Assembly: GCF_023652955.1 (NCBI RefSeq)
Contig: NZ_JAKLOY010000001.1
Location: forward strand, 124,001-188,000
Source: Geomonas sp. Red32
GTDB lineage: Bacteria; Desulfobacterota; Desulfuromonadia; Geobacterales; Geobacteraceae
DNA: 64,000 nt
Direction: 5' to 3'
Shown here in pieces: positions 27,878-35,226 of the stretch (positions within the stretch are counted from its first letter, which is position 1; every line of letters starts with the position of its first letter). The notes beneath the pieces were generated by a model. It was not told the DNA's origin. It made no database searches and was given only the letters and a program-made list of their open reading frames with translations. The position numbers and the translations under genes were made by a program.

Positions 27878-28819
27878 TTACCCCTTCTTACCGAGGATCT
27901 GCCCCGGTTCAAGCCGGCAGCCGGCCAGGAAATCGGCGGCGGGAAGCCGCTTTTTCCCTTCCAGCTGCAGCTCGGAAATCACTATGCTGCCGCTGCCACA
28001 GGCGATCTCGATGCCGGCGCGATTGGCGCTCAGCACCTCGCCCGGCTTCCCGCTCCCGGCGGCGGTCTGCACGCGGTAGACCTTGAGAAGCTTACCGTCG
28101 ACAAAGGTGAAGGCGCCCGGCCAGGGAGTCATTCCCCGCACCAGGTTCTTGATGGAGGCGGCATCCTTCTCCCAGTCGATCTGGCCGTCCTCCTTCTTGA
28201 GCATCGGAGCATAGCAGGTGAGCGAGTCGTCCTGCTTTTCCGCCACCAGGCGTCCGGCCGCCAGCTCGTCGATGGTGGTGGCGAGAAGGCCGGCACCGAG
28301 CTTGGAGAGCCGGTCGTGGAGACTCAGGGTATCCTCGTCGGGATCGATGGGGGTGACCGCCTTGAGGAGCATGTCGCCGGTATCGAGCCCCACGTCCATC
28401 ATCATGGTGGTGACGCCGGTCTCGGCCTCGCCGTTGATGATGCACCAGTTGAGGGGAGCGGCGCCGCGGTAGCGCGGCAAAAGCGAGGCGTGGACGTTGA
28501 TGCAGCCGTGCTTCGGGATGTCCAAAAGGGCCTTGGGGAGGATCTGCCCGAAGGCGACCACCACGATCAGGTCCGGGTTAAGGGCCTTGATCTCCTCGAT
28601 GGACTCGGGGAGGCGCACCTTGACCGGCTGCAGGACCGGGATGTTGTGGCTTTCCGCCAACACCTTGACCGGCGGCGGCAGGGTCTGCTGCCCGCGCCCC
28701 TTCGGGCGGTCCGGCTGGGTTACTACGGCAACCACCTGCTCACCCCGATCGACGAGCGTTGCCAGCGTGGGGCAGGCAAAGTCGGGGGTCCCCATGAAGA
28801 CAATGCGCATACCGGTCAT
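27878..28819 (-). CDS. fmt: Methionyl-tRNA formyltransferase
   Basis: Fmt formylates the initiator Met-tRNA using 10-formyl-THF. The 313-residue product has MRIVFMGTPDFACPTL at the N-terminus, the catalytic HASLLPRYRGAAPLNWCI segment, GVTTMMMDVGLDTGDML, and a C-terminal OB-like domain. The start chosen is the ATG at 28819, which overlaps the def stop (ATGA) and has GGAG upstream; a second Met three codons on is possible. The def-fmt pairing is classic, joining addition and removal of the formyl group. Confidence 0.96.
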   Translation of the reverse strand: MTGMRIVFMGTPDFACPTLATLVDRGEQVVAVVTQPDRPKGRGQQTLPPPVKVLAESHNIPVLQPVKVRLPESIEEIKALNPDLIVVVAFGQILPKALLDIPKHGCINVHASLLPRYRGAAPLNWCIINGEAETGVTTMMMDVGLDTGDMLLKAVTPIDPDEDTLSLHDRLSKLGAGLLATTIDELAAGRLVAEKQDDSLTCYAPMLKKEDGQIDWEKDAASIKNLVRGMTPWPGAFTFVDGKLLKVYRVQTAAGSGKPGEVLSANRAGIEIACGSGSIVISELQLEGKKRLPAADFLAGCRLEPGQILGKKG

Positions 28820-29331
28820 TTGCTAAACTCCTTCTGCTCCTCGACGGTCCGCAGGTAGCGCTTGCGGAAGATACCCTTCTTGAGCGGGGAAAGATGGTCG
28901 ATGAAAAGGGTGCCGTCCAGGTGGTCGATCTCGTGCTGGAAGGCGATGGCCAGGAGGCCGTCGGCGCGGTAGGTTATCTCTTCGCCATCGAGGTTGAGGG
29001 CCTTGACGACCACGCGGGCATGCCTGCGGACGTTGGCGGAGAACTTGGGGACCGAGAGGCACCCCTCCTCGTCGAAAACCTCTCCCTCGGCGTGAATGAT
29101 CTCCGGGTTGATGGCGACGATCAGTTCGGGGTTTTCATCCCCCGACACGTCGATGACGATCACCCTCTGGTGTACCCCTACCTGGGGCGCGGCCAGGCCG
29201 ACGCCGGGGGCATGGTACATGGTTTCCGCCATGTCCCTGACCAGTTCGCGGGTCTTGTCGGTAATGACCGTGACCGGGTTGGAGCGCTTTTTCAGCTCCG
29301 GGTTCGGGTAGGTCAGAATGGTGAGTAGCAT
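28816..29331 (-). CDS. def: Peptide deformylase
   Basis: Def removes the N-formyl group from nascent proteins. The 171-residue metalloenzyme has all three motifs: GVGLAAPQVG, EGCLS and HEIDHLDG, with the Cys and two His that bind Fe2+ or Zn2+. AAGGA lies before the ATG at 29331, and a near-consensus promoter sits at 29368-29396. It is the first gene of a five-gene minus-strand run. Confidence 0.97.
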   Translation of the reverse strand: MLLTILTYPNPELKKRSNPVTVITDKTRELVRDMAETMYHAPGVGLAAPQVGVHQRVIVIDVSGDENPELIVAINPEIIHAEGEVFDEEGCLSVPKFSANVRRHARVVVKALNLDGEEITYRADGLLAIAFQHEIDHLDGTLFIDHLSPLKKGIFRKRYLRTVEEQKEFSK

Positions 29332-29660
29332 ACGTTTTTCCTTTTAATGGAGCCAAACTATCACGCCACTATATAAATTCGGCGCTAAAAAATCAACGGA
29401 TTACTCATGAACCATGCCGCGGCAAGGGGTTAAGACGCTACAGGATTCCGAGCCGATGGGCAAAAAGGACGGCGCTCCTGGTGGCCAACCCGTGCCGCGC
29501 GAACCGGAGCAGGGTGGGCATCCCGTGCCCGCGAGGGTCCAACAGGGAAGGAGCGACAAGGTGGGGAATGGCGGGCAGGGGAGCCCACCTACGGATCGGG
29601 ACCGGCGCCAGTGCACAGGGGACCGGGGAGAGGATGGGGTTGGGAGCGCAACGGGGCGAG
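29332..29660. other. Non-coding gap around the def promoter
   Basis: 329 bp. Only the def promoter (29368-29396) is recognisable. The section 29404-29660 has high G content and mixed frames without ribosome-binding sites. It contains no ParE-like toxin gene, although it lies immediately downstream of the ParD-like antitoxin. Confidence 0.5.
29368..29396 (-). promoter_or_regulatory. Promoter of the def-fmt operon
   Basis: On the minus strand TTGATT (29396-29391), a 17-bp spacer and TATAGT (29373-29368). The leader to the def ATG is about 30 nt. Confidence 0.65.
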
Positions 29661-29903
29661 CTACGGGCGTGAACTCTCCTTGGGTTCCGCCATCATCCCA
29701 CGGATGACGGAATCGACGGCGGCAGGGTCGAGCCCTTCGCGGAGCGCACGGCGGACGAGGGAGATGCGCTGCTCGCGTTCCTCCAAAAGCGACAGGGCGG
29801 CCTCAATGGCCTCGTTGGTCGAAGTGAAACGCCCCTCGGCAATCTGCTGCGAGATGAATTTTTCGAAGTGTAAGCCTAGAGAAATGGTGGTCTCTTTTGG
29901 CAT
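29661..29903 (-). CDS. ParD-like ribbon-helix-helix antitoxin, orphan
   Basis: An 80-residue protein of the ParD type: MPKETTISLG at the N-terminus (the DNA-binding beta strand), then EKFISQQIAEGRFTSTNEAIEAALSLLEERE, the dimerising helices, and a C-terminal toxin-binding-like region (REGLDPAAVDSVI). In a normal ParDE pair the toxin follows the antitoxin, but no ParE frame exists in the 257 bp downstream. GGGAGA lies 8 bp before the ATG at 29903. Its promoter and a pair of repeated sites lie directly upstream, consistent with autoregulation. Confidence 0.82.
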   Translation of the reverse strand: MPKETTISLGLHFEKFISQQIAEGRFTSTNEAIEAALSLLEEREQRISLVRRALREGLDPAAVDSVIRGMMAEPKESSRP

Positions 29904-29934
29904 GGCACATCTCCCGGGAGTCAAGTTGCCTAAA

Positions 29935-29962
29935 ACTTTAGTACACGCGCTTTCAATGTCAA
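29935..29962 (-). promoter_or_regulatory. Candidate promoter of the ParD-like gene
   Basis: On the minus strand a perfect TTGACA (29962-29957), a 16-bp spacer and TAAAGT (29940-29935). The leader is about 30 nt. Confidence 0.5.
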
Positions 29963-29966
29963 AGAA

Positions 29967-29990
29967 GGTATACGCTACCTGCGGTATACG
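29967..29990. promoter_or_regulatory. Paired GGTATACG sites, candidate antitoxin operator
   Basis: GGTATACG occurs at 29967-29974 and again at 29983-29990, in direct repeat 16 bp apart, each containing the palindrome GTATAC. The pair begins 5 bp upstream of the -35 box of the ParD-like gene. Confidence 0.5.
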
Positions 29991-30163
29991 TTTCGGCCGT
30001 TTGCGCGGCGCACTCTGTCCGGGGAATGGATGAGGGTGGTTGGGAGGGCCCTACCGTATGGAACGCCTGAAGGGGAAAGGCCGCAGAAGTTACCGGAAGA
30101 GAACAGCGGAAGGGAGAGCCTCAATCGAGGACGATCGCGGCGGGGTTACAACCGGGGAGCCGG

Positions 30164-30364
30164 CTACTGGTGACTGGAGTTGCCGTGTTCGCCCCATATC
30201 CTCTCGGCGGCGATCAGCAGGGCGTTGTTCCATTCGTAGGCGACTTTGCCAAACGAAGTCTCGGGAGCGGGGATCGTCTCGCTCTCCGCCCCGGCTGTCT
30301 CGACCTCCTCGACAATGGAGTCGTCTTCTCTTTTCTTCAGGTAGGTGTAGGTATGGGGTTTCAT
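30164..30364 (-). CDS. Small acidic hypothetical protein, 66 aa
   Basis: TAGGAGG before the ATG at 30364 is a very good ribosome-binding site. The 66-residue product is acidic in its middle (EVETAGAESETIPAPE) and has a C-terminal helix with WNNALLIAAERIWGE. No family is recognised. It stands alone upstream of the ParD-like gene on the same strand, with about 260 bp between, so it is probably a separate unit. Confidence 0.55.
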   Translation of the reverse strand: MKPHTYTYLKKREDDSIVEEVETAGAESETIPAPETSFGKVAYEWNNALLIAAERIWGEHGNSSHQ

Positions 30365-30639
30365 GACAGCCTCCTACGTGCTCACTGGCGCATCTTTTTC
30401 CATCCCGGCTGACTCGGTTTGAGCGGCGTTGTTGTCAGCGTCATCTGCCTCATTTCAGAGCATACGTCGTGCCATCTTTTAAAAGCTCAATGGTTCCGGC
30501 CAATAGCGACAGACCACGGCGTGGCAAGGCTGCAAAAGACGGCATATCTGACTATTTCTTCGGCGAAAAAGCTGGGGCGATAAGCCGGAAATGAGGTTGG
30601 GGGGAACCTATTTGAGGAAGGGCGGAAACCGGAGAATAG

Positions 30640-30676
30640 CCCCTGCCCCCCTCCCCCTGAGGGAGGGGGGCAGGGG
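30640..30676. repeat. GC-rich perfect palindrome, 16-bp arms
   Basis: CCCCTGCCCCCCTCCC (30640-30655) and its exact reverse complement (30661-30676) flank a 5-nt loop. It is a member of the dispersed GC-palindrome family and lies downstream of the nitroreductase gene. Confidence 0.8.
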
Positions 30677-30716
30677 GTGGGGAGGAGGCGGCCTCAAGTG
30701 AGTCGTGGGAGGCGGG

Positions 30717-30763
30717 CCCCTCCCCCCCCTGTCCCCGTTCGCAAAGGGGGGAACGTGGGGGGA
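30717..30763. repeat. GC-rich imperfect palindrome
   Basis: CTCCCCCCCCTGTCCCC on the left and GGGGGGAACGTGGGGGGAG on the right pair imperfectly around TTCGCAAA. The TTCGCAA centre is shared with the copy at 51041-51072. Confidence 0.6.
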
Positions 30764-30797
30764 GACGGTGCCTCAGCACATGAGCCCGGCGGAGGTG

Positions 30798-31616
30798 TTA
30801 GTAGCGGTTTATCTGCGCCGGGGGATGCTGCGCCGTGCGGGCGTAGTGGACGGCGGGGCGGCCGAAGGCCATGGCGTAGCCGACGACGTGATCCTCCGGG
30901 ATCCCGAGCCGGGTGCGGAATTCCGGCAGCAGGTCGCAGATGGCGAGCTTGGCCAGCCCGTCCCAAACGGTACCCACTCCGTTGGCCTGGGCGAAGAGCT
31001 CGAAGTAAGAGAGGGCGATCATGGAGTCCTGGATAGGCGACACTATCTGCGGACCGGAGACGATCAAAAGGTGAGGCGCCCCGCGGAAAAGAAAGTCCAC
31101 CCGGTAATCCTCCCACAGTTTCAGGAAGCTCCCCACGAATTCGAGACCGGCTGGGAAGCCGCCGTTATCCCTCATCCGGATCAGGCCGGCGATCAGCTCG
31201 TCGCGCAGGCCGGCAAGCTTTTCGCGGTCGTCCACCACGGTGAAGAGCACCTGGCGGGTGTTCATCCCGGAGGGGGCGTCGGCGGCGACCTGCAGGAGCT
31301 TGTCGAGCAAGGCCGGCTCCAGGTTCTCCTGGCGGTAGTTCCTGACCGAGCGGCGCCCCTTGATGAGGGTCTCCATCTGGAGCGGCGAAGGGAGGTGCCC
31401 CGGCACCGGGAGGCTGTTTTCCGGGCGCAGGCCGAAGATGGAGAGAGCGCCAGTGGGACAGACGGCGAAGCAGTGCTGGCAGCGGTAGCAGGTGGCCTCC
31501 TTATCGGCGGCGATGGCCGGGAAGGAGTCGACGAGATCGATGATGCGGGCAGGACAATCGGCCACGCACTGGCCGCAGGAGGTACAGGTATCCCTGTTGA
31601 TAGCGAAGTCGAGCAT
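30798..31616 (-). CDS. Ferredoxin-nitroreductase fusion protein
   Basis: A 272-residue protein. Residues 1-65 form a two-[4Fe-4S] ferredoxin (CTSCGQCVADCP and CYRCQHCFAVCPTGAL). The rest is a nitroreductase-fold FMN domain with RRSVRNY at its start, APSGMNTRQV and a C-terminal AMAFGRPAVHY. Such fusions use ferredoxin-type clusters to feed FMN; natural substrates are generally unknown. AAGGGG precedes the ATG at 31616. No partner gene is evident. Confidence 0.92.
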   Translation of the reverse strand: MLDFAINRDTCTSCGQCVADCPARIIDLVDSFPAIAADKEATCYRCQHCFAVCPTGALSIFGLRPENSLPVPGHLPSPLQMETLIKGRRSVRNYRQENLEPALLDKLLQVAADAPSGMNTRQVLFTVVDDREKLAGLRDELIAGLIRMRDNGGFPAGLEFVGSFLKLWEDYRVDFLFRGAPHLLIVSGPQIVSPIQDSMIALSYFELFAQANGVGTVWDGLAKLAICDLLPEFRTRLGIPEDHVVGYAMAFGRPAVHYARTAQHPPAQINRY

Positions 31617-31683
31617 ACGATTCCCCTTATAGTAGGCAGTGGTAATGAGGATGTTCAGCTTGCGGCGATGCAGTACGGCGGGT

Positions 31684-31842
31684 TTATTCCAGTGGAAGAT
31701 CCGGCTGCTTCCATTCTACTCGTTTGATCTTTGGGCCCTGATAGTATCGCGGGCAGGCGGCAATGAGGGCGTTGACCGTCTGCTTGCAGCTGCGGCGACA
31801 GGAGAGACAGAGGGAATTCGTTTCGGAAGGAGGTTTCTTCAT
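31684..31842 (-). CDS. Small CxxC protein, 52 aa
   Basis: From the ATG at 31842 the product reads MKKPPSETNSLCLSCRRSC and continues with an AACPRYYQGPKIKR segment. Four cysteines (LCLSC, SC, AACP) suggest a zinc or iron-sulfur knuckle. The ribosome-binding site is weak; an in-frame GTG 33 bases upstream is possible. The composition and basic C-terminus look like a real conserved small protein, but I cannot name it. It lies between ilvE and the nitroreductase on the same strand. Confidence 0.5.
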   Translation of the reverse strand: MKKPPSETNSLCLSCRRSCKQTVNALIAACPRYYQGPKIKRVEWKQPDLPLE

Positions 31843-31930
31843 GGTGCCAATCTTGGCCGGGGATGACAGCGCCACCCCCGGCCATTTCTTCGTAGGGCCG
31901 CAAGCGGAATGCTTGACGGCGGTTGTTGCC

Positions 31931-33004
31931 TTACTTGACCTTCCTGATCCACCCGAACTTGTCCGCGATCTTGCCGGTCTGGATACCGGTAAGGGTGTCG
32001 TAGAGGGTCTGGGTGATCTTGCCGACCCCGCCGCCGTTCACTTCCAGGCACTCGTTGGCGTAGCAGAGGGCGCCGACCGGGGTGACCACGGCGGCAGTGC
32101 CGCTGCCGAAGGCCTCGGTGATCTTGCCGCTGCGGATGTCGTTCATCAGGTCATTCACGTCGATCTTGCGCTCCTCGACCTTCATGTTGAGGGAGCGGGC
32201 CAGGGTGAGCACCGAGTCGCGGGTGACGCCGTGGAGGATGGTCCCTTCCAGCGGAGCGGTCACGATGGTGTCGCCGTAGGCGAAGAACATGTTCATGGCG
32301 CCCACTTCCTCGATGTAGCGGCGGTGCACGCCGTCCAGCCAGAGGACCTGGTCGAAGCCCTTCTTCTTTGCCTCGAGGCCGGCCTTGAGGGAGGAGGCAT
32401 AGTTGCCGCCGGTCTTGGCCTCGCCGGTGCCGCCGGGGGTGGCACGGACGTATTTGTCTTCCACCATGATGCGGACGGGCTTGAACCCCTGGGAGTAGTA
32501 GGCACCGACCGGGGAAAGGATCACGTAGAAGTAGTAGTGATCGGACGGCTTGATGCCGACCAGCGGCTCGACGGCGATCATGGTCGGGCGGATGTAGAGG
32601 GAAGTTCCTTCGGCGGTCGGGATCCAGTCACGCTCGACGGAGACCAGCTTCTCGATCCCCTCCAGGAAAAGCTCCTCCGGGACCTCCGGCATGCAGAGAC
32701 GCTCGGCCGAGTGGTTGAAACGGCGGGCGTTCATCTCGGGGCGGAAGAGGGCGATGGTGCCGTCGGCCCACTTGTACGCCTTGAGCCCTTCGAAGATCTC
32801 CTGCGCGTAATGGAATACCAGCGCGGCCGGGTCGAGTACGAACGGCTCGTACTTCTTGATGCGGGCATCTACCCACCCCTGGCCGATCTTCCATTCGACC
32901 AGCAGCATGCGGTCGGTGAAGATCTTGCCGAAACCAAGCTGGGATTCGTCGGTGAACTTGGGCTTCTTCTCGGCTTCACTTAACGGTAGTACGCTTATCT
33001 CCAT
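31931..33004 (-). CDS. ilvE: Branched-chain amino acid aminotransferase
   Basis: A class IV PLP-dependent aminotransferase interconverting Leu, Ile and Val with their 2-oxo acids. The 357-residue length and motifs (QEIFEGLKAYKW, RPEMNARRFNHSAERL, GTGEAKTGGNYASSL with the PLP lysine later in KAGLEAKKKG, LDGVHRRYIEEVG, EAFGSGTAAVVTPVG) match the long eukaryotic-like/type 2 IlvE subgroup. GGAGG lies before the ATG at 33004. It is divergent from rpoH. Confidence 0.95.
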   Translation of the reverse strand: MEISVLPLSEAEKKPKFTDESQLGFGKIFTDRMLLVEWKIGQGWVDARIKKYEPFVLDPAALVFHYAQEIFEGLKAYKWADGTIALFRPEMNARRFNHSAERLCMPEVPEELFLEGIEKLVSVERDWIPTAEGTSLYIRPTMIAVEPLVGIKPSDHYYFYVILSPVGAYYSQGFKPVRIMVEDKYVRATPGGTGEAKTGGNYASSLKAGLEAKKKGFDQVLWLDGVHRRYIEEVGAMNMFFAYGDTIVTAPLEGTILHGVTRDSVLTLARSLNMKVEERKIDVNDLMNDIRSGKITEAFGSGTAAVVTPVGALCYANECLEVNGGGVGKITQTLYDTLTGIQTGKIADKFGWIRKVK

Positions 33005-33140
33005 CTGCTCAACCTCCGGTTTTCTCGGCGCCAGGCGTCGCTAATTGACCTTTTCGTTTATCACATTAGATCCCCACCGGCAAGCAATTTAACCTTTACG
33101 GCAAGCGGATTTGGGAGCTGAAAAGTTACCCGGCCACCCC

Positions 33141-33169
33141 TTGATTTTTCGGATGGCCATTGCTATATT
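33141..33169 (+). promoter_or_regulatory. Promoter of rpoH
   Basis: TTGATT (33141-33146), a 17-bp spacer and TATATT (33164-33169), with TG one base before the -10 (extended -10). Transcription should begin within the adjacent CIRCE element. Confidence 0.7.
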
Positions 33170-33170
33170 A

Positions 33171-33197
33171 TTAGCACTCAGAGAAAGTGAGTGCCAA
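33171..33197. promoter_or_regulatory. CIRCE element (HrcA operator) at rpoH
   Basis: TTAGCACTC (33171-33179), 9 bp, GAGTGCCAA (33189-33197). This is the CIRCE consensus TTAGCACTC-N9-GAGTGCTAA with a single mismatch. It starts 1 bp after the -10 box and covers the expected start site, the ideal place for repression by HrcA. It puts the heat-shock sigma factor under heat-shock repressor control. Confidence 0.92.
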
Positions 33198-33238
33198 CTG
33201 GCACCCGAAAAACTCACGAGGTCAAGGAGATACACGCC

Positions 33239-34093
33239 GTGACACACACGATGCCGGTACCGATAGACAACCTTACGCTCTACCTTGCGGAGATCAACCG
33301 CTTCCCGCTTTTGAGCGCCGAGGAGGAGACCGACCTGGCCTACCGGTTCCGTAACGATGGAGATCTCGAGGCGGCCCACCGCCTGATCACCGCCAATCTG
33401 CGCTTCGTAGTGAAAGTCGCCGGGGAGTACCGTTCCTACGGAATGAAGATGCTGGACCTGATCCAGGAAGGAAACATCGGCCTCATGATGGCGGTCAGAA
33501 AATTCGACCCGTCCAAGGGGGTCCGCCTCATCTCCTACGCGGTCTGGTGGATCCGCGCCTACATCCAGAACCACATCATCTCGGCCTGGAGCCTTTTGAA
33601 GATCGGGACCACCCAGGCCCAGCGGAAACTTTTCTTTAAGCTCAACCAGGCCAAGCAGGCCATCATGAACATGACCGGCGAAAGCGACCTGCACTCCACC
33701 GCCCTTGCCCTCCATGTGAAGGATTCCGAGGCCCAGGAAATGGAGCAGCGCCTGAGGGGGGAACTCTCCCTGGACGTCGAGATGATGGGAGGAGAAAGCG
33801 GAACCTTCCTGGAGACCCTGCCGGACTCGCGGCAGAACCAGGAGGAGATGCTGGCCGAGCGGCAGGAGACCGTGATCCTGGAACGGGGAGTGGCGAGCGC
33901 GCTTCAGACCCTCAACGAGAAAGAGCGCTTCGTGATCGAAAACCGGGTAACCGCCGACACACCGATGACGCTGCAGGAGATTGCCGACCATTTCTCCATC
34001 TCCCGCGAAAGGGTCCGCCAGATCGAGGAGGGCGCACTGAAAAAGATGAAGCGCTTCCTCACCCCGCTGGTGCTCTCGCCCGAAGCAGCGTAA
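33239..34093 (+). CDS. rpoH: RNA polymerase heat-shock sigma factor (sigma-32 type)
   Basis: The 284-residue product (GTG start at 33239, AAGGAG 9 bp upstream) has sigma region 2 (LRFVVKVAGEYRSYGMKMLDLIQEGNIGLMMAVRKFDP and YAVWWIRAYIQ) and region 4 (TLQEIADHFSISRERVRQIE). It also carries the RpoH-box-like QRKLFFKLNQ that distinguishes sigma-32 from RpoD and RpoS. It lacks region 1.1. It directs transcription of chaperone and protease genes. Control appears transcriptional, through the CIRCE element. A strong terminator follows. Confidence 0.93.
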   Translation: MTHTMPVPIDNLTLYLAEINRFPLLSAEEETDLAYRFRNDGDLEAAHRLITANLRFVVKVAGEYRSYGMKMLDLIQEGNIGLMMAVRKFDPSKGVRLISYAVWWIRAYIQNHIISAWSLLKIGTTQAQRKLFFKLNQAKQAIMNMTGESDLHSTALALHVKDSEAQEMEQRLRGELSLDVEMMGGESGTFLETLPDSRQNQEEMLAERQETVILERGVASALQTLNEKERFVIENRVTADTPMTLQEIADHFSISRERVRQIEEGALKKMKRFLTPLVLSPEAA

Positions 34094-34118
34094 GAGAAAG
34101 CAGCAGACGATAAAAGAC

Positions 34119-34153
34119 AAGGGGCGCCTTCCAAACGGAAGGCGCCCCTTTTT
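34119..34153. terminator. Strong bidirectional terminator after rpoH
   Basis: AAGGGGCGCCTTCC (34119-34132) and GGAAGGCGCCCCTT (34137-34150) form a 14-bp stem with a 4-nt loop and a T-rich tail. It also faces the convergent gene at 34189-34554. Confidence 0.93.
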
Positions 34154-34188
34154 ATATTGTGGCAGCTAACCGGTCCCGTCTCCTCTGC

Positions 34189-34554
34189 TTAAACTCCCGA
34201 CAGACGCTCGCAGAGATCCTTGAACGCCTCGCTGTCGACCTTGAGCTCCACGGGGTTGCCATTATTCTGGTAGCCGATCGTGACCAGGCCGCCCACGATC
34301 TCGTGTTCCATTTCGGCGAAGAGGACCGCCCGCGGATTGATGAGGAGATTGCCGGAGCGGATGAAGCCCCTGCTCTCGAGTTCCTGGGCCATCGCCTCCT
34401 GCTCGCTCTTTTTAACCTTCTTGAAAAGCTGCTTTCGCACCGAGCTCCCGTCGAACCAGACGTCGGTGAGACGGGTGTCGTCCCCGACCAGGGGATTTTC
34501 GGCCGGAGTGGTGAGTTGTGCGGCAAGGATCTTGTCGGTGTTGATGTAGCGCAT
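34189..34554 (-). CDS. Conserved hypothetical protein, 121 aa
   Basis: The ATG at 34554 has AAGGAGG upstream. The product is soluble and mixed alpha/beta. It starts MRYINTDKILAAQLTTPAE and has a charged helical middle (KQLFKKVKKSEQEAMAQELES), then ALFAEMEHEIVGGLVTIGY. No catalytic motif or signal peptide is apparent and I recognise no family. It follows the transglutaminase-like gene by 28 bp and likely shares its transcript. Confidence 0.72.
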   Translation of the reverse strand: MRYINTDKILAAQLTTPAENPLVGDDTRLTDVWFDGSSVRKQLFKKVKKSEQEAMAQELESRGFIRSGNLLINPRAVLFAEMEHEIVGGLVTIGYQNNGNPVELKVDSEAFKDLCERLSGV

Positions 34555-34582
34555 GGGAAACCTCCTTGGGGTAGCAAAGAAT

Positions 34583-35182
34583 TTAAAACGGTCTGGGCAG
34601 ATCCCGCCAAAGCTCCGTTCTTGTGTCGTATTTCCTCAGCCTTTCGACCACGCTCGTCGCCGGTGCGGCGAAGATGGTCTCGTAAATGAATTCCCCCGCC
34701 GAGGGATCCATGGCAAAGGCAAGCTGCTCGCGGTCGGCATCAAACAGGGCATCGATGCCGCCAGTGTTTCCGCGCGGGTCCACCCGGATCCACTTGCCAA
34801 GTCCGGCGAGATAGACACCGTTGAAACCGTGCAGGACCAACTCGTTGTTGACCGGCGGGTCGAGCCGCAGGGCCTGATAGCAGAAACCGGCGGGAATCCC
34901 GACCGCCCGCAAAAATGCCGCCAGCAGATGGCTTTTCGGAAAACAGATTCCCGTCCCGTAGCGGAGGACCTCGCTAGCGGTGCAGGTCAAGATATCCAAT
35001 CCGGCGTCGTTTGAATGAGGGATGACGTCCCTCACCCATTCGTAAAGTAAACGAGCTTTCTCCACATCATCGGAAAGCGGCCGCGTGAGGTCCAGCGCCT
35101 TCTGCCGCACCTCAGGAGTCTTCCAGTCAATTATCGAGTCGGAAACTAGGTAGTCCTGCAAGTTCTGCGATTCCAGCTTCAT
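34583..35182 (-). CDS. Transglutaminase-like cysteine-protease-fold protein
   Basis: A 199-residue protein with a transglutaminase-like core. The catalytic Cys is in GTGICFPKSHLLAAFLRAVGIPA, the His in LHGFNGVYL and the Asp in WIRVDPRG, in the usual Cys-His-Asp order. These bacterial members are usually hydrolases of unknown substrate. No signal peptide is seen, so it is probably cytoplasmic. GGAAGGAG lies before the ATG at 35182. It is upstream of the 121-aa hypothetical. Confidence 0.86.
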   Translation of the reverse strand: MKLESQNLQDYLVSDSIIDWKTPEVRQKALDLTRPLSDDVEKARLLYEWVRDVIPHSNDAGLDILTCTASEVLRYGTGICFPKSHLLAAFLRAVGIPAGFCYQALRLDPPVNNELVLHGFNGVYLAGLGKWIRVDPRGNTGGIDALFDADREQLAFAMDPSAGEFIYETIFAAPATSVVERLRKYDTRTELWRDLPRPF

Positions 35183-35226
35183 TTTTTCTGCTCCTTCCTG
35201 CCGGTGCGACCGCCATGCCTCAATCT

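Larger units (their letters stand above)
30365..30797. other. Non-coding gap with two GC-rich palindromes
   Basis: 433 bp between two minus-strand genes. The nitroreductase-proximal part holds the palindromes at 30640-30676 and 30717-30763. The section 30365-30600 is ordinary and shows no gene; it presumably contains the promoter of the 66-aa gene. Confidence 0.45.

Noticed and set aside
29404-29660. ParE-type toxin gene after the ParD-like gene
   Set aside because: The frames on the antitoxin strand are Pro/Cys/Ser-rich without a start site and do not resemble ParE.
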